Shown here one piece after another: positions 32,972 to 41,107 of a stretch of DNA of 56,156 nt. A program made the translations under genes and the position numbers. Position 1 is the stretch's first letter, and the number at the start of each line of letters is the position of its first letter. Under the pieces are notes generated by a model. The model had not been told where the DNA came from, did no database searches, and worked only from the letters and a program-made list of their open reading frames with translations. The stretch spans positions 224,223-280,378 of the forward strand of contig NZ_MUIN01000015.1 in assembly GCF_002080045.1 (NCBI RefSeq), given 5' to 3'. This DNA is from Pseudomonas sp. Bc-h. GTDB taxonomy: Bacteria; Pseudomonadota; Gammaproteobacteria; Pseudomonadales; Pseudomonadaceae.

Positions 32972-34069
32972 TCAGATCTCTGCGTACATTCGGCCCGGAT
33001 TGAAAATTCCGTGCGGATCGAGTTGCGCCTTGAGCTGGCGGTGATAGCGCATCAGCGGCGCAGCCAGGGGCTGGAACGGGCTTTCATCCAGACCGCGGCT
33101 GTAGCAGACCGCGTGCCCGCCGACCGCACTGACGACGGCGCGAATGTCGCTGCCCGAGGCATCGGATTTCAGCCAACGTTGTGCGCCGCCCCAGTCGATC
33201 AACTGATCGCCGGGCAGGTCCAGAACTGCCGTGTTGGTCGGCAGCGACAGGCGCCACAACGGGCGGCCATCGGTGAAGAAATCCAGACGGTGTTCGTTCA
33301 GTGCTTGCCAGTATGCCGGGTCGATGGATTTGCCGCCGAGCCGGTCATGGGCCGCAGCCACCGAGCCTTCGCCGCCTTCAAGACGCAAGCGCAACACGCC
33401 ACCGTCATGGCTCGCGGCGCTGATCGGCAGCGGCTGCTGACCCCACTCGGCAAGGCGGGCGAGGGCGCGGGCGCTGTCCATTTCCAGCGCGATGCTGGTG
33501 CACAGGCGAGGTTTTGGCAGGACTTTCAGTGAAACTTCAGTGATCAGCCCCAGGCAGCCGAAGCTGCCGGCCATCAAGCGCGACAGGTCGTAACCGGCGA
33601 CGTTCTTCATGACCTCGCCGCCGAATTTCAAATGCTTGCCAAGCCCTGTAATGACGCGCGTGCCGAGCACGAAGTCCCGTACAGAGCCCGACCACGGCCG
33701 ACGCGGGCCGGACAGCCCGGCGGCGATCATGCCGCCCACCGTGGCATCGCCGACCCCGCCGTCACTGAAGGTGGGCGGCTCGCAGGGCAGCATTTGCCCG
33801 GCGGCATCCAATGCCGCGTTGAGTTCGCTGAGCGGGGTTCCGGCGCGGGCGGTGATCACCAGCTCGGTGGGATCGTAAGTCACGATGCCGCGATGAATAC
33901 GGGTATCGAGCACTTCGCCTGCCACTTCACGACCGAGAAACGCCTTGCTGTTGGCGCCTTGAATGCGCAATGGCAGACCGCTCTGAATGGCCTGATTGAC
34001 CTGCTCTTGCAGCTCATCGCTGGCGTCTCGATCCTGCTGGCTGAAGTGTGATTGCCGTTCGGCACCCAT
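32972..34069 (-). CDS. glcE: Glycolate oxidase subunit GlcE
   Basis: A 365-residue FAD-binding subunit of glycolate dehydrogenase. It has the vanillyl-alcohol-oxidase-type FAD domain (ITARAGTPLSELNAALDAAGQMLPCEPP, then GGVGDATVGGMIAAGLSGPRRPWSGSVRDFVLG) and FNPGRMYAEI at the end. Its start overlaps the glcD stop by one base (TGATG). Confidence 0.94.
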   Translation of the reverse strand: MGAERQSHFSQQDRDASDELQEQVNQAIQSGLPLRIQGANSKAFLGREVAGEVLDTRIHRGIVTYDPTELVITARAGTPLSELNAALDAAGQMLPCEPPTFSDGGVGDATVGGMIAAGLSGPRRPWSGSVRDFVLGTRVITGLGKHLKFGGEVMKNVAGYDLSRLMAGSFGCLGLITEVSLKVLPKPRLCTSIALEMDSARALARLAEWGQQPLPISAASHDGGVLRLRLEGGEGSVAAAHDRLGGKSIDPAYWQALNEHRLDFFTDGRPLWRLSLPTNTAVLDLPGDQLIDWGGAQRWLKSDASGSDIRAVVSAVGGHAVCYSRGLDESPFQPLAAPLMRYHRQLKAQLDPHGIFNPGRMYAEI

Positions 34070-35568
34070 CAGAAACGCTCCAGTTCAGGGAAGGGCAGCT
34101 TGCCCATGTGCACGTGCATCGCACCGAATTCGGCACAGCGATGCAGGGTCGGAATGTTCTTGCCGGGGTTGAGCATGCCGCTGGGGTCGAACGCCGCTTT
34201 CACGGCATGGAACAGCGTCAGTTCGTCACTGTTGAACTGCGCGCACATCTGGTTGATCTTCTCGCGGCCCACGCCGTGCTCGCCGGTGATGCTGCCGCCG
34301 ACCTTCACGCACAGTTCGAGGATCTTGCCGCCCAATGCTTCGGCCCGGTCCAGTTCACCCGGCTGGTTGGCATCGAACAGGATCAGCGGGTGCATGTTGC
34401 CGTCGCCTGCGTGGAAAACGTTGGCCACGCGCAAGCCGTATTCCTCGGACAGCGCGGTAATGCCCTTCAACACCCCAGGCAATTCCCGACGCGGAATGGT
34501 GCCGTCCATGCAGTAGTAATCCGGCGAGAGACGACCCACCGCCGGGAAGGCATTCTTGCGACCGGCCCAGAAACGCACGCGCTCGGCTTCGTCCCTGGCT
34601 TGGCGCACTTCGGTGGCACCGGCTTTTTCCAGCACTGCACGCACGCGGTCGCAATCGTCGTGGACATCGGCTTCGACGCCGTCGAGTTCACACAGCAGAA
34701 TGGCTTCGGCGTCCACCGGATAGCCTGCGTGGATGAAGTCTTCGGCAGCGCGGATCGCCAGGTTGTCCATCATCTCCAGCCCGCCAGGAATGATGCCTTC
34801 AGCGATGATATCGCCCACGGCGCGGCCGGCTTTCTCCACCGAGTCGAAGGCCGCCAGCAGTACCCGCGCCACTTGCGGCTTGGGCAGCAGCTTGACCGTG
34901 ACTTCGGTGATGATGCCGAGCATGCCTTCGGAGCCGGTGAACAGCGCCAGAAGGTCGAAGCCAGGGGTGTCCAGCGCGTCCGACCCCAGTACCATGCGCT
35001 CGCCTTCGACGGTAAGGATGTCGACCTTAAGCAGGTTGTGCACGGTCAGGCCGTATTTGAGGCAATGCACGCCGCCGGCGTTTTCCGCGACGTTGCCGCC
35101 GATGGAACAGGCAATCTGCGAAGAAGGGTCGGGGGCGTAATAAAGGTCGTAAGGCGCAGCAGCCTGGGAGATCGCCAGATTGCGCACACCGGGTTGCACG
35201 CGAGCGAAACGCCCGGCCGGGTCGATATGCAGGATCTTGTTGAAACGGGCCATCACCAGCAGCACGCCTTTTTCCAGTGGCAGAGCGCCGCCGGAAAGGC
35301 CCGTCCCTGCACCGCGGGCCACCACAGGCACGCCTCGCTCATGGCAGACCTTGAGCAGGGTTTGCACCTGTTCGACACGTTGCGGCAATACCACCAGCAT
35401 TGGCGTGGTGCGATAGGCGGAGAGGCCATCGCACTCGTAAGGTCGCAGTTCTTCCTCGCGATGGAGGATGTCCAGATCAGGCAGTCGCGCTTGCAAGGCC
35501 TGCAGCAGCTGGGCCTTGTCGATGTCAGGCAACGCGCCATCGACGCGTTCGTCGTACAGAATATTCAT
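34069..35568 (-). CDS. glcD: Glycolate oxidase catalytic subunit
   Basis: A 499-residue FAD enzyme that oxidises glycolate to glyoxylate. FAD-binding PCMH fold: VPVVARGAGTGLSGGALPLEKGVLLVMARFNKI and DPSSQIACSIGGNVAENAGGVHCLKYGLTVHN. The C-terminal half carries VFHAGDGNMHPLILFD and GSITGEHGVGREK, with the conserved active-site/metal His and Glu. The ATG at 35568 gives the E. coli length of 499. It is first in the operon and divergent from glcC. Confidence 0.95.
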   Translation of the reverse strand: MNILYDERVDGALPDIDKAQLLQALQARLPDLDILHREEELRPYECDGLSAYRTTPMLVVLPQRVEQVQTLLKVCHERGVPVVARGAGTGLSGGALPLEKGVLLVMARFNKILHIDPAGRFARVQPGVRNLAISQAAAPYDLYYAPDPSSQIACSIGGNVAENAGGVHCLKYGLTVHNLLKVDILTVEGERMVLGSDALDTPGFDLLALFTGSEGMLGIITEVTVKLLPKPQVARVLLAAFDSVEKAGRAVGDIIAEGIIPGGLEMMDNLAIRAAEDFIHAGYPVDAEAILLCELDGVEADVHDDCDRVRAVLEKAGATEVRQARDEAERVRFWAGRKNAFPAVGRLSPDYYCMDGTIPRRELPGVLKGITALSEEYGLRVANVFHAGDGNMHPLILFDANQPGELDRAEALGGKILELCVKVGGSITGEHGVGREKINQMCAQFNSDELTLFHAVKAAFDPSGMLNPGKNIPTLHRCAEFGAMHVHMGKLPFPELERF

Positions 35569-35690
35569 GTGGGTTCGCAACCCTGTTGTTTTTATAAAGG
35601 GCGTTTCTATATGGCCCGTCCAGGCACTGAACGTTCTACGGCTGACTTGCATCATTGGCCCGGCGGCCTTTACTGTCCATGTCTGAAAGC

Positions 35691-35705
35691 ACTGGTCGAA
35701 CCAGT
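35691..35705. promoter_or_regulatory. GlcC operator 1
   Basis: ACTGGTCGAACCAGT has perfect ACTGGT/ACCAGT arms around a 3-bp spacer, 122 bp upstream of glcD. TGGT-N3-ACCA is the standard core bound by FadR-subfamily GntR regulators (PdhR, GlcC, FadR). Confidence 0.65.
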
Positions 35706-35797
35706 TTTTTTTGGCTATTGCACAGCTGATTTTGTAAAAACCGTTATTAATCAGAATATTGCTACGAATATAAGATTTAGCCGTTCTTGGGAGTGAG

Positions 35798-35812
35798 GCT
35801 GGTCATACCAGT
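35798..35812. promoter_or_regulatory. GlcC operator 2
   Basis: GCTGGTCATACCAGT repeats the CTGGT-N3-ACCAG pattern, 130 bp upstream of glcC, with centres about 107 bp from operator 1. Two sites between divergent promoters suggest joint control and autoregulation. Confidence 0.65.
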
Positions 35813-35840
35813 TATGGTTGGATCTGCCACCATCTGTCAC

Positions 35841-35903
35841 CGTCCGGCTCGCCAGCGGCAGCGATTGTGCGGACGTCACCGCCGGCAAGCCGTGCTGCTA
35901 CAG
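35841..35903. repeat. REP-like repeat A
   Basis: CGTCCGGCTCGCCAGCGGC pairs with GTCACCGCCGGCAAGCCGTGCTGCTACAG. It lies between GlcC operator 2 and the glcC start, so it would be in the glcC leader or promoter. Confidence 0.75.
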
Positions 35904-35942
35904 GGACTGTAACAATCCAGAACAACGTTGGAGCTTTGCCTG

Positions 35943-36716
35943 ATGGAAAACGCGACAGACAAACGCGCCCCGCAAGTTGCCGACGTGGTGAGCGAACGTA
36001 TCGAACGGCTGATCGTCGATGGCGTGCTCAAGGTCGGGCAATTGCTGCCGTCCGAGCGCCGTTTGACCGAAAAGCTCGGCGTCTCTCGCACCGCCCTGCG
36101 CGAAGGCCTCAAGCTGCTGCGCGCCCGGGGCATCATCGAAACCCGTCAGGGCAAGGGTTCGTTTGTCGCGCAGATGGGCGGATTGGGGCTGACCGCCTCA
36201 TCACCCTTGATGCATCTGTTCGCCTCGCAACCGCGCACGCTGTACGACCTGTTCGAAGTACGCAGCCTGCTGGAAGGGGAGTCTGCACGGCTGGCTGCGT
36301 TGCGGGGCACCGACGCGGATTTCGTACTGATCACCCGCGCGTATGACGCACTGGTCGCGGCCCACGACCACGAACTGGCCGCATCCGAACATGCGCACCT
36401 CGACCACGCCTTTCACCTGGCGATCAGCGAAGCGTCCCACAACCCGGTGCTGGTGCAGACCCTGCGCTCACTGACCGACCTGTTGCTCAACACTGTCTTC
36501 GCCTCGGTCAACAATCTCTACCATCGGGAGGCGCAGAAGCGTCAGATCGACCGGCATCATGCGCGACTCTACAACGCCGTGACCGGACGGCTGCCAGAAC
36601 AGGCGCGCAAGGCAGCGGTGGCGCATATCCAGAGCATCTGCGAGAGCTTGCGTGAGATCGAAAACGAGGAGCAAAGGCTGGTGCGGGCGACGTTGCGGCT
36701 GGAGGGATGGGTCTGA
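35943..36716 (+). CDS. glcC: FCD-domain GntR regulator of glycolate use
   Basis: A 257-residue GntR/FadR-subfamily regulator. Winged HTH: LIVDGVLKVGQLLPSERRLTEKLGVSRTALREGLKLLRARGIIETRQGKGSFV. The FCD effector domain has metal-type residues in EVRSLLEGESARLAA, HLDHAFHLAISEASHNPVL and DRHHARLYNAVTGR. The ATG at 35943 follows GGAG at 9 nt; an ATG-equivalent start five codons earlier lacks it. Divergence from glcDEFG and two FCD-type operators support GlcC. Confidence 0.92.
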   Translation: MENATDKRAPQVADVVSERIERLIVDGVLKVGQLLPSERRLTEKLGVSRTALREGLKLLRARGIIETRQGKGSFVAQMGGLGLTASSPLMHLFASQPRTLYDLFEVRSLLEGESARLAALRGTDADFVLITRAYDALVAAHDHELAASEHAHLDHAFHLAISEASHNPVLVQTLRSLTDLLLNTVFASVNNLYHREAQKRQIDRHHARLYNAVTGRLPEQARKAAVAHIQSICESLREIENEEQRLVRATLRLEGWV

Positions 36717-36745
36717 CCTTGACAGTCACAGGCTTATGTCGCAAC

Positions 36746-36760
36746 TTACGCATTGCGTAA
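36746..36760. promoter_or_regulatory. HmgR-like operator in front of maiA
   Basis: TTACGCATTGCGTAA is a perfect 7-1-7 palindrome 37 bp upstream of the maiA start. A near copy lies at 39628 between hmgR and hmgA, so the IclR-type HmgR probably controls both units. Confidence 0.72.
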
Positions 36761-36797
36761 ACCGTTTACGAAAAATAACAAGAAGCAGGGCCTGCAC

Positions 36798-37430
36798 GTG
36801 GATCTCTACACCTACTACCGTTCCACCTCCAGCTACCGGGTGCGCATTGCCCTGGCGTTGAAGGGCCTTGAGGTCGACGCCGTTCCCGTCAACCTGATTC
36901 GCGACGGCGGTGAGCACCGCAAGGCTGGCTATCTGGCGATCAACCCGCAAGGCCGAGTGCCTGCGCTGCGTCTGGACGGCGGCGAGGTGATCATCCAGTC
37001 GATGGCCATCATCGAATACCTCGAAGAACGTTTTCCCCAGCCCGCTTTACTCCCCACAGACCTGCTCGCACGCGCCCGCCATCGGGAAGTCGCGGCGCTG
37101 ATCGGCTGCGACATTCATCCGTTGCACAATGTTGCGGTGCTTAATCGCTTGCGCGGTCTCGGGCACGACGAAGGCAACGTGACCGCCTGGATCGGGCACT
37201 GGATCAGCCAAGGGTTTACGGCTGTGGAAGCGTTGATTGGCGACAAGGGATTCTGTTTTGGCGAGGTCGGGCTGGCCGATGCCTATCTGCTGCCACAGCT
37301 TTATGCGGCGCGGCGGTTCAACGTCGATCTAAGTGCCTTCCCGCGCATTTGCCGGGTCGAGAGGCTGACGCTGGAGCATCCAGCCTTCAAAAAAGCGCAC
37401 CCTGATGCGCAATCAGACAAACCGGAGTAA
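36798..37430 (+). CDS. maiA: Maleylacetoacetate isomerase
   Basis: A 210-residue zeta-class glutathione transferase-like enzyme converting maleylacetoacetate to fumarylacetoacetate. The N-terminal thioredoxin fold has LYTYYRSTSSYRVRIALALKG (SSxxxR signature, with Tyr where many homologues have Cys), then PQGRVPALRLDGGEVIIQSMAIIEYLEERFPQP. The C-terminal helical domain has GFCFGEVGLADAYLLPQLYAARRFNVDLSAFPRI. The GTG at 36798 preceded by AGGG was chosen; an in-frame TTG upstream overlaps the operator. It sits with hpd rather than after fahA as in hmgABC clusters. Confidence 0.92.
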   Translation: MDLYTYYRSTSSYRVRIALALKGLEVDAVPVNLIRDGGEHRKAGYLAINPQGRVPALRLDGGEVIIQSMAIIEYLEERFPQPALLPTDLLARARHREVAALIGCDIHPLHNVAVLNRLRGLGHDEGNVTAWIGHWISQGFTAVEALIGDKGFCFGEVGLADAYLLPQLYAARRFNVDLSAFPRICRVERLTLEHPAFKKAHPDAQSDKPE

Positions 37431-37440
37431 CGTTTCCTAC

Positions 37441-37530
37441 ATGAAAATCTTCGGTCTGCAATTGATCTTCGGCGACTTCCTCGCCCGCAGCGTTCGGGGC
37501 ATTCCCTGTGCGCCACCCGCTGAACTGTGA
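37441..37530 (+). CDS. 29-residue micro-ORF between maiA and hpd
   Basis: ATG at 37441 to TGA gives 29 residues, beginning MKIFGLQLIF and ending PCAPPAEL; the middle has basic and small residues. The only ribosome-binding-like GGAG (37424-37427) overlaps the maiA stop and is 13 nt away, longer than ideal. It could be a leader peptide or a small protein of the tyrosine operon. It has only three Phe and no Tyr, so classical aromatic attenuation is doubtful. Confidence 0.4.
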   Translation: MKIFGLQLIFGDFLARSVRGIPCAPPAEL

Positions 37531-37572
37531 TTCGCGCCGCTGTGCATTTCACTTTTTAGCAGGAGCAAGACC

Positions 37573-38649
37573 GTGACTGATCTCTATGAAAACCCGATGG
37601 GCCTGATGGGCTTCGAATTCATCGAATTCGCTTCGCCGACCCCCAATACCCTTGAACCCGTCTTTGAGATGATGGGCTTCACCAAAGTCGCCAATCACCG
37701 CTCCAAGAACGTGGCGCTGTATCGCCAGGGCGCGATCAACATCATCCTCAACAACGAACCTCACAGCGAAGCATCCTACTTCGCCGCTGAGCACGGTCCC
37801 TCCGTGTGCGGGATGGCGTTCCGGGTCAAGGATTCGCAACAGGCCTACAAACGCGCGCTGGATCTGGGCGCACAGCCCATCGAAATCGGTACTGGCCCGA
37901 TGGAGCTGCGTCTGCCGGCGATCAAGGGCATTGGCGGCGCACCCTTGTACCTGATCGACCGTTTTGGCGAAGGCACGTCGATCTACGACATCGATTTTGT
38001 GTTCATCGAAGGTGTCGAGCGTCATCCCCAAGGCGCGGGCCTGCAGTTCATCGATCACTTGACCCACAACGTCTATCGAGGCCGCATGGCCTACTGGGCG
38101 AACTTCTACGAGAAGCTGTTCAACTTCCGCGAAATTCGCTACTTCGACATCAAGGGCGAATACACCGGCCTGACCTCCAAGGCCATGACTGCGCCGGATG
38201 GCATGATCCGCATCCCGTTGAACGAAGAGTCGTCCAAGGGCGCCGGGCAGATCGAAGAATTCCTGATGCAGTTCAACGGTGAAGGCATCCAGCACGTGGC
38301 GTTCTTCACCGAAGACCTGATCGACACCTGGGACCGTCTGAAAGCGCTGGGCATGCGCTTCATGACCGCACCGCCGGAGACCTATTACGAGATGCTCGAA
38401 GGTCGTTTGCCGAATCATGGCGAGCCGGAAAGCGAATTGAAGGCCCGGGGCATTCTGCTGGACGGCAATTCGGAAGGGGGCAACAAACGACTGCTGCTGC
38501 AGATCTTCTCGGAAACCCTGATGGGCCCGGTATTTTTCGAGTTCATTCAGCGCAAGGGCGATGACGGCTTCGGTGAAGGCAACTTCAAGGCGTTGTTCGA
38601 ATCCATCGAGCGCGATCAACTGCGGCGCGGGGTTTTAACCGCGGATTGA
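37573..38649 (+). CDS. hpd: 4-hydroxyphenylpyruvate dioxygenase
   Basis: A 358-residue Fe(II) dioxygenase converting 4-hydroxyphenylpyruvate to homogentisate. It is a two-domain vicinal-oxygen-chelate fold. The three iron ligands are visible: His162 (FIDHLTHNV), His241 (GIQHVAFFTED) and Glu323 (GPVFFEFIQRKG), matching the P. fluorescens enzyme numbered without the initiator. Start is GTG at 37573 after AGGAG. It shares a unit with maiA under the HmgR-like palindrome. Confidence 0.96.
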   Translation: MTDLYENPMGLMGFEFIEFASPTPNTLEPVFEMMGFTKVANHRSKNVALYRQGAINIILNNEPHSEASYFAAEHGPSVCGMAFRVKDSQQAYKRALDLGAQPIEIGTGPMELRLPAIKGIGGAPLYLIDRFGEGTSIYDIDFVFIEGVERHPQGAGLQFIDHLTHNVYRGRMAYWANFYEKLFNFREIRYFDIKGEYTGLTSKAMTAPDGMIRIPLNEESSKGAGQIEEFLMQFNGEGIQHVAFFTEDLIDTWDRLKALGMRFMTAPPETYYEMLEGRLPNHGEPESELKARGILLDGNSEGGNKRLLLQIFSETLMGPVFFEFIQRKGDDGFGEGNFKALFESIERDQLRRGVLTAD

Positions 38650-38690
38650 TTGCGCAGCCCAGCTAAGCCGCTGGGTATACCGTACATCTG

Positions 38691-38760
38691 TGTAGCAGTC
38701 CGGCTTGCCGGCGGAGACTCATTTAAGATCGCCATCGCCGGCAAGCCGGACTGCTGCTGG
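38691..38760. repeat. REP-like repeat A
   Basis: TGTAGCAGTCCGGCTTGCCG pairs with CGGCAAGCCGGACTGCTGC. It lies between convergent hpd and hmgR and probably ends both transcripts. Confidence 0.85.
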
Positions 38761-38773
38761 AACACTTGCGTGA

Positions 38774-39565
38774 TCAAGATTTGGGCATTTCACCGCCCAT
38801 CCGGGCACTGATGGCCTGGGCGGTGCTCAACAGCTTCTGCGCCGCGCCGGCCTGGCGTTCATCGGTGAACACCGACGCCGAACCCACCACCGTGACGACG
38901 CCCACCAGTTTGTTGCCCATGGCGAATACCGGAGAAGACACCGCGTTGACCCCTGCCATCAACAGACCGTGGATCTGGTGCACGCCGGTGCTGCGGATTT
39001 CCTTGATGTGGCGTTCTATTTCCTTGAGCTGTCTGGCGTTCAGCGATGTGGACTCCACTTCACGTAATGCGGCTGTTTCTGCATTGGAAAGGAACGTGTC
39101 GAACACCAGGCCCGTGGAGGAACTGAGCAGCGGCAACACCGAGCCAATCTGCGTGACCAGCGTCACCGCGCCCAGGGATTGCTCGACGTACACCACGGTC
39201 GGCCCCTTGTTGCCCCAGACCGCGAGAAAGCAGGTCTCGTTGAGGTTGTCGCGCAGCGCGATGAGTTCTGGCGCGGAGGTTTTCAATACATCCAGCTGAC
39301 TCAAGGCTGCCAGACCGACCTGCAACGCCGAGCGTCCCAGGCGGTAGTGGTTGGTCACCGGGTCCTGCTCGGCGAAACCGCTGTCCACCAGTGCCTGCAA
39401 GTAGCGATGCACTTTGCTGGCGGGCATGGCGACGTGTTCGGCGAGTTTCGACAGCGAGGTGGCCGGCGCGAGTTCGGCCAGTGCCTTGAGAATGCCCACG
39501 CCGACTTCGGCGGACTGCACTTTCTGTTGGCGCGGGCCTGGAGGATTTGCGGATTCTTCAGTCAT
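38774..39565 (-). CDS. hmgR: IclR-family regulator of homogentisate genes
   Basis: A 263-residue IclR regulator. N-terminal HTH: VGILKALAELAPATSLSKLAEHVAMPASKVHRYLQALVDSGFAEQD. The effector domain includes the IclR signature AVSSPVFAMGNKLVGVVTVVGSASVF. Divergent from hmgA with an HmgR-type palindrome between them; homogentisate is the known inducer of HmgR in P. putida. It likely represses hmgA-fahA and maiA-hpd. Confidence 0.9.
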   Translation of the reverse strand: MTEESANPPGPRQQKVQSAEVGVGILKALAELAPATSLSKLAEHVAMPASKVHRYLQALVDSGFAEQDPVTNHYRLGRSALQVGLAALSQLDVLKTSAPELIALRDNLNETCFLAVWGNKGPTVVYVEQSLGAVTLVTQIGSVLPLLSSSTGLVFDTFLSNAETAALREVESTSLNARQLKEIERHIKEIRSTGVHQIHGLLMAGVNAVSSPVFAMGNKLVGVVTVVGSASVFTDERQAGAAQKLLSTAQAISARMGGEMPKS

Positions 39566-39627
39566 GAGCGAGGCGTGCGCCGGTCTGGAAAGGCTGCTTT
39601 ATAGCTTGACCGTCCGGCAAACTCAAA

Positions 39628-39655
39628 TTACGTTATGCGTAACCTGATTACGTAA
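39628..39655. promoter_or_regulatory. HmgR-like operator between hmgR and hmgA
   Basis: TTACGTTATGCGTAA (39628-39642, six of seven arm pairs) is followed by TTACGTAA (39648-39655). The arms match the maiA site at 36746. Confidence 0.68.
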
Positions 39656-39682
39656 AAAGCAGTGCGGGGTCGCAGGATGACC

Positions 39683-39746
39683 TGTAGCACTCCGGCTTGC
39701 CGGTGGTGGCGCTTGAGGTCGATGCCGCCGGCACGCCGGGCTGCTT
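39683..39746. repeat. REP-like repeat A
   Basis: TGTAGCACTCCGGCTTGCCGG pairs imperfectly with GCCGCCGGCACGCCGGGCTGC. It lies in the hmgA leader, between the HmgR site and the start codon. Confidence 0.75.
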
Positions 39747-39790
39747 CAAAACGCCAGTCGAAGTCGACAACACAAAAACAAGAGGTCGAG

Positions 39791-41107
39791 ATGTTCTCAG
39801 CACCTGCGTCAGAAGCCTTGCGATACCAATCCGGCTTCGGCAATCAATTCAGCAGTGAGGCCGTGCCAGGTGGTTTGCCAACCGGGCAGAACTCGCCGCA
39901 GCGTCATCCCCTTGGGCTCTATGCCGAACAATTCTCCGGCACAGCCTTTACCGTTGCTCGCGCAGAAGCCCGGCGCACCTGGCTGTACCGCATCAAGCCC
40001 TCGGCGGCCCACCCCCGATTCCAGCGTCTTGAACGACAGATCACCGGCCAGCAGCAAGGTCCGATCACTCCCAATCGCTTGCGTTGGAACGCCTTCGATG
40101 TTCCCGCTGAACCGACCGATTTCATCGACGGCCTGATTGCCCTTGCCAGCACCTCGGCAGCGGATCAGGCCGAAGGCGTCAGCGTTTATGTGTACACAGC
40201 CAACCGTTCGATGCAGCGCGCGTTCTTCAATTCCGATGGCGAATGGCTGATCGTCCCGCAGCAGGGGCGTTTGCGCATCATCACCGAGCTGGGACTGCTG
40301 GACATCGAGCCGCAGGAAATCGCGGTGTTGCCACGAGGCCTGAAATTCAGCGTGCAATTGCTCGACGGCGAGGCCCGCGGCTACATCTGCGAGAACCATG
40401 GCTGTGCATTGCGCCTGCCCGACCTGGGGCCGATTGGCAGCAACGGGCTGGCCAACCCCCGGGATTTTCAGGCGCCGGTTGCCTGCTTCGAAAACAGCGA
40501 GCAGCCCACCGAACTGGTGCAGAAATTCCTCGGCGAACTCTGGGCTGCACAGCTGGACCATTCGCCCTTCGACGTGGTCGCCTGGCACGGCAATAACGTG
40601 CCGTACAAATACGACCTGCGCCTGTTCAACACCATCGGCACCGTCAGTTACGACCATCCGGACCCGTCGATTTTCACTGTGTTGACTTCGCCGAGTGCGA
40701 CCCACGGTCAGGCCAACGTCGATTTCGTGATCTTCCCGCCGCGTTGGATGGTGGCGGAAAACACCTTCCGTCCGCCGTGGTTCCACCGCAACCTCATGAA
40801 CGAGTTCATGGGCCTGATCGACGGCGCCTACGACGCCAAGGCCGAAGGTTTCATGCCCGGCGGTGTGTCGCTGCACAACTGCATGAGCGCCCACGGCCCG
40901 GACAACGCCACTGCCGAGAAAGCCATGGCTGCGGACCTCAAGCCGCACAAGATCGAACAGACCATGGCCTTCATGTTCGAGACCGGCAAAGTTCTGCGTC
41001 CCAGCCGCCACGCGCTGGAATGCCCGCAATTGCAAAGTGACTACGATGCCTGCTGGAACGGCATCGCCAGAACCTTCAAACCATTCGATACGGACAGCCA
41101 ACGATGA
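39791..41107 (+). CDS. hmgA: Homogentisate 1,2-dioxygenase
   Basis: A 438-residue Fe(II) ring-cleavage enzyme yielding maleylacetoacetate. Family segments are YQSGFGNQFSSEAVPGGLPTGQNSPQ near the N-terminus, DFVIFPPRWMVAENTFRPPWFHRNLMNEFMGLI with iron-ligand His and Glu, and FMPGGVSLHNCMSAHGPD with another ligand His. The ATG at 39791 follows AGAGG; the in-frame upstream extension runs through the REP element. It overlaps fahA by 4 nt. Confidence 0.96.
   Translation: MFSAPASEALRYQSGFGNQFSSEAVPGGLPTGQNSPQRHPLGLYAEQFSGTAFTVARAEARRTWLYRIKPSAAHPRFQRLERQITGQQQGPITPNRLRWNAFDVPAEPTDFIDGLIALASTSAADQAEGVSVYVYTANRSMQRAFFNSDGEWLIVPQQGRLRIITELGLLDIEPQEIAVLPRGLKFSVQLLDGEARGYICENHGCALRLPDLGPIGSNGLANPRDFQAPVACFENSEQPTELVQKFLGELWAAQLDHSPFDVVAWHGNNVPYKYDLRLFNTIGTVSYDHPDPSIFTVLTSPSATHGQANVDFVIFPPRWMVAENTFRPPWFHRNLMNEFMGLIDGAYDAKAEGFMPGGVSLHNCMSAHGPDNATAEKAMAADLKPHKIEQTMAFMFETGKVLRPSRHALECPQLQSDYDACWNGIARTFKPFDTDSQR

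Noticed and set aside
34048..35796. 582-residue open frame on the plus strand
   Set aside because: It is antisense to glcD, whose FAD and metal motifs are unambiguous. The frame is a by-product of GC-rich codon bias.
39809..41101. 430-residue minus-strand frame
   Set aside because: It is antisense to homogentisate dioxygenase, which has intact ligand motifs; codon bias explains the open frame.
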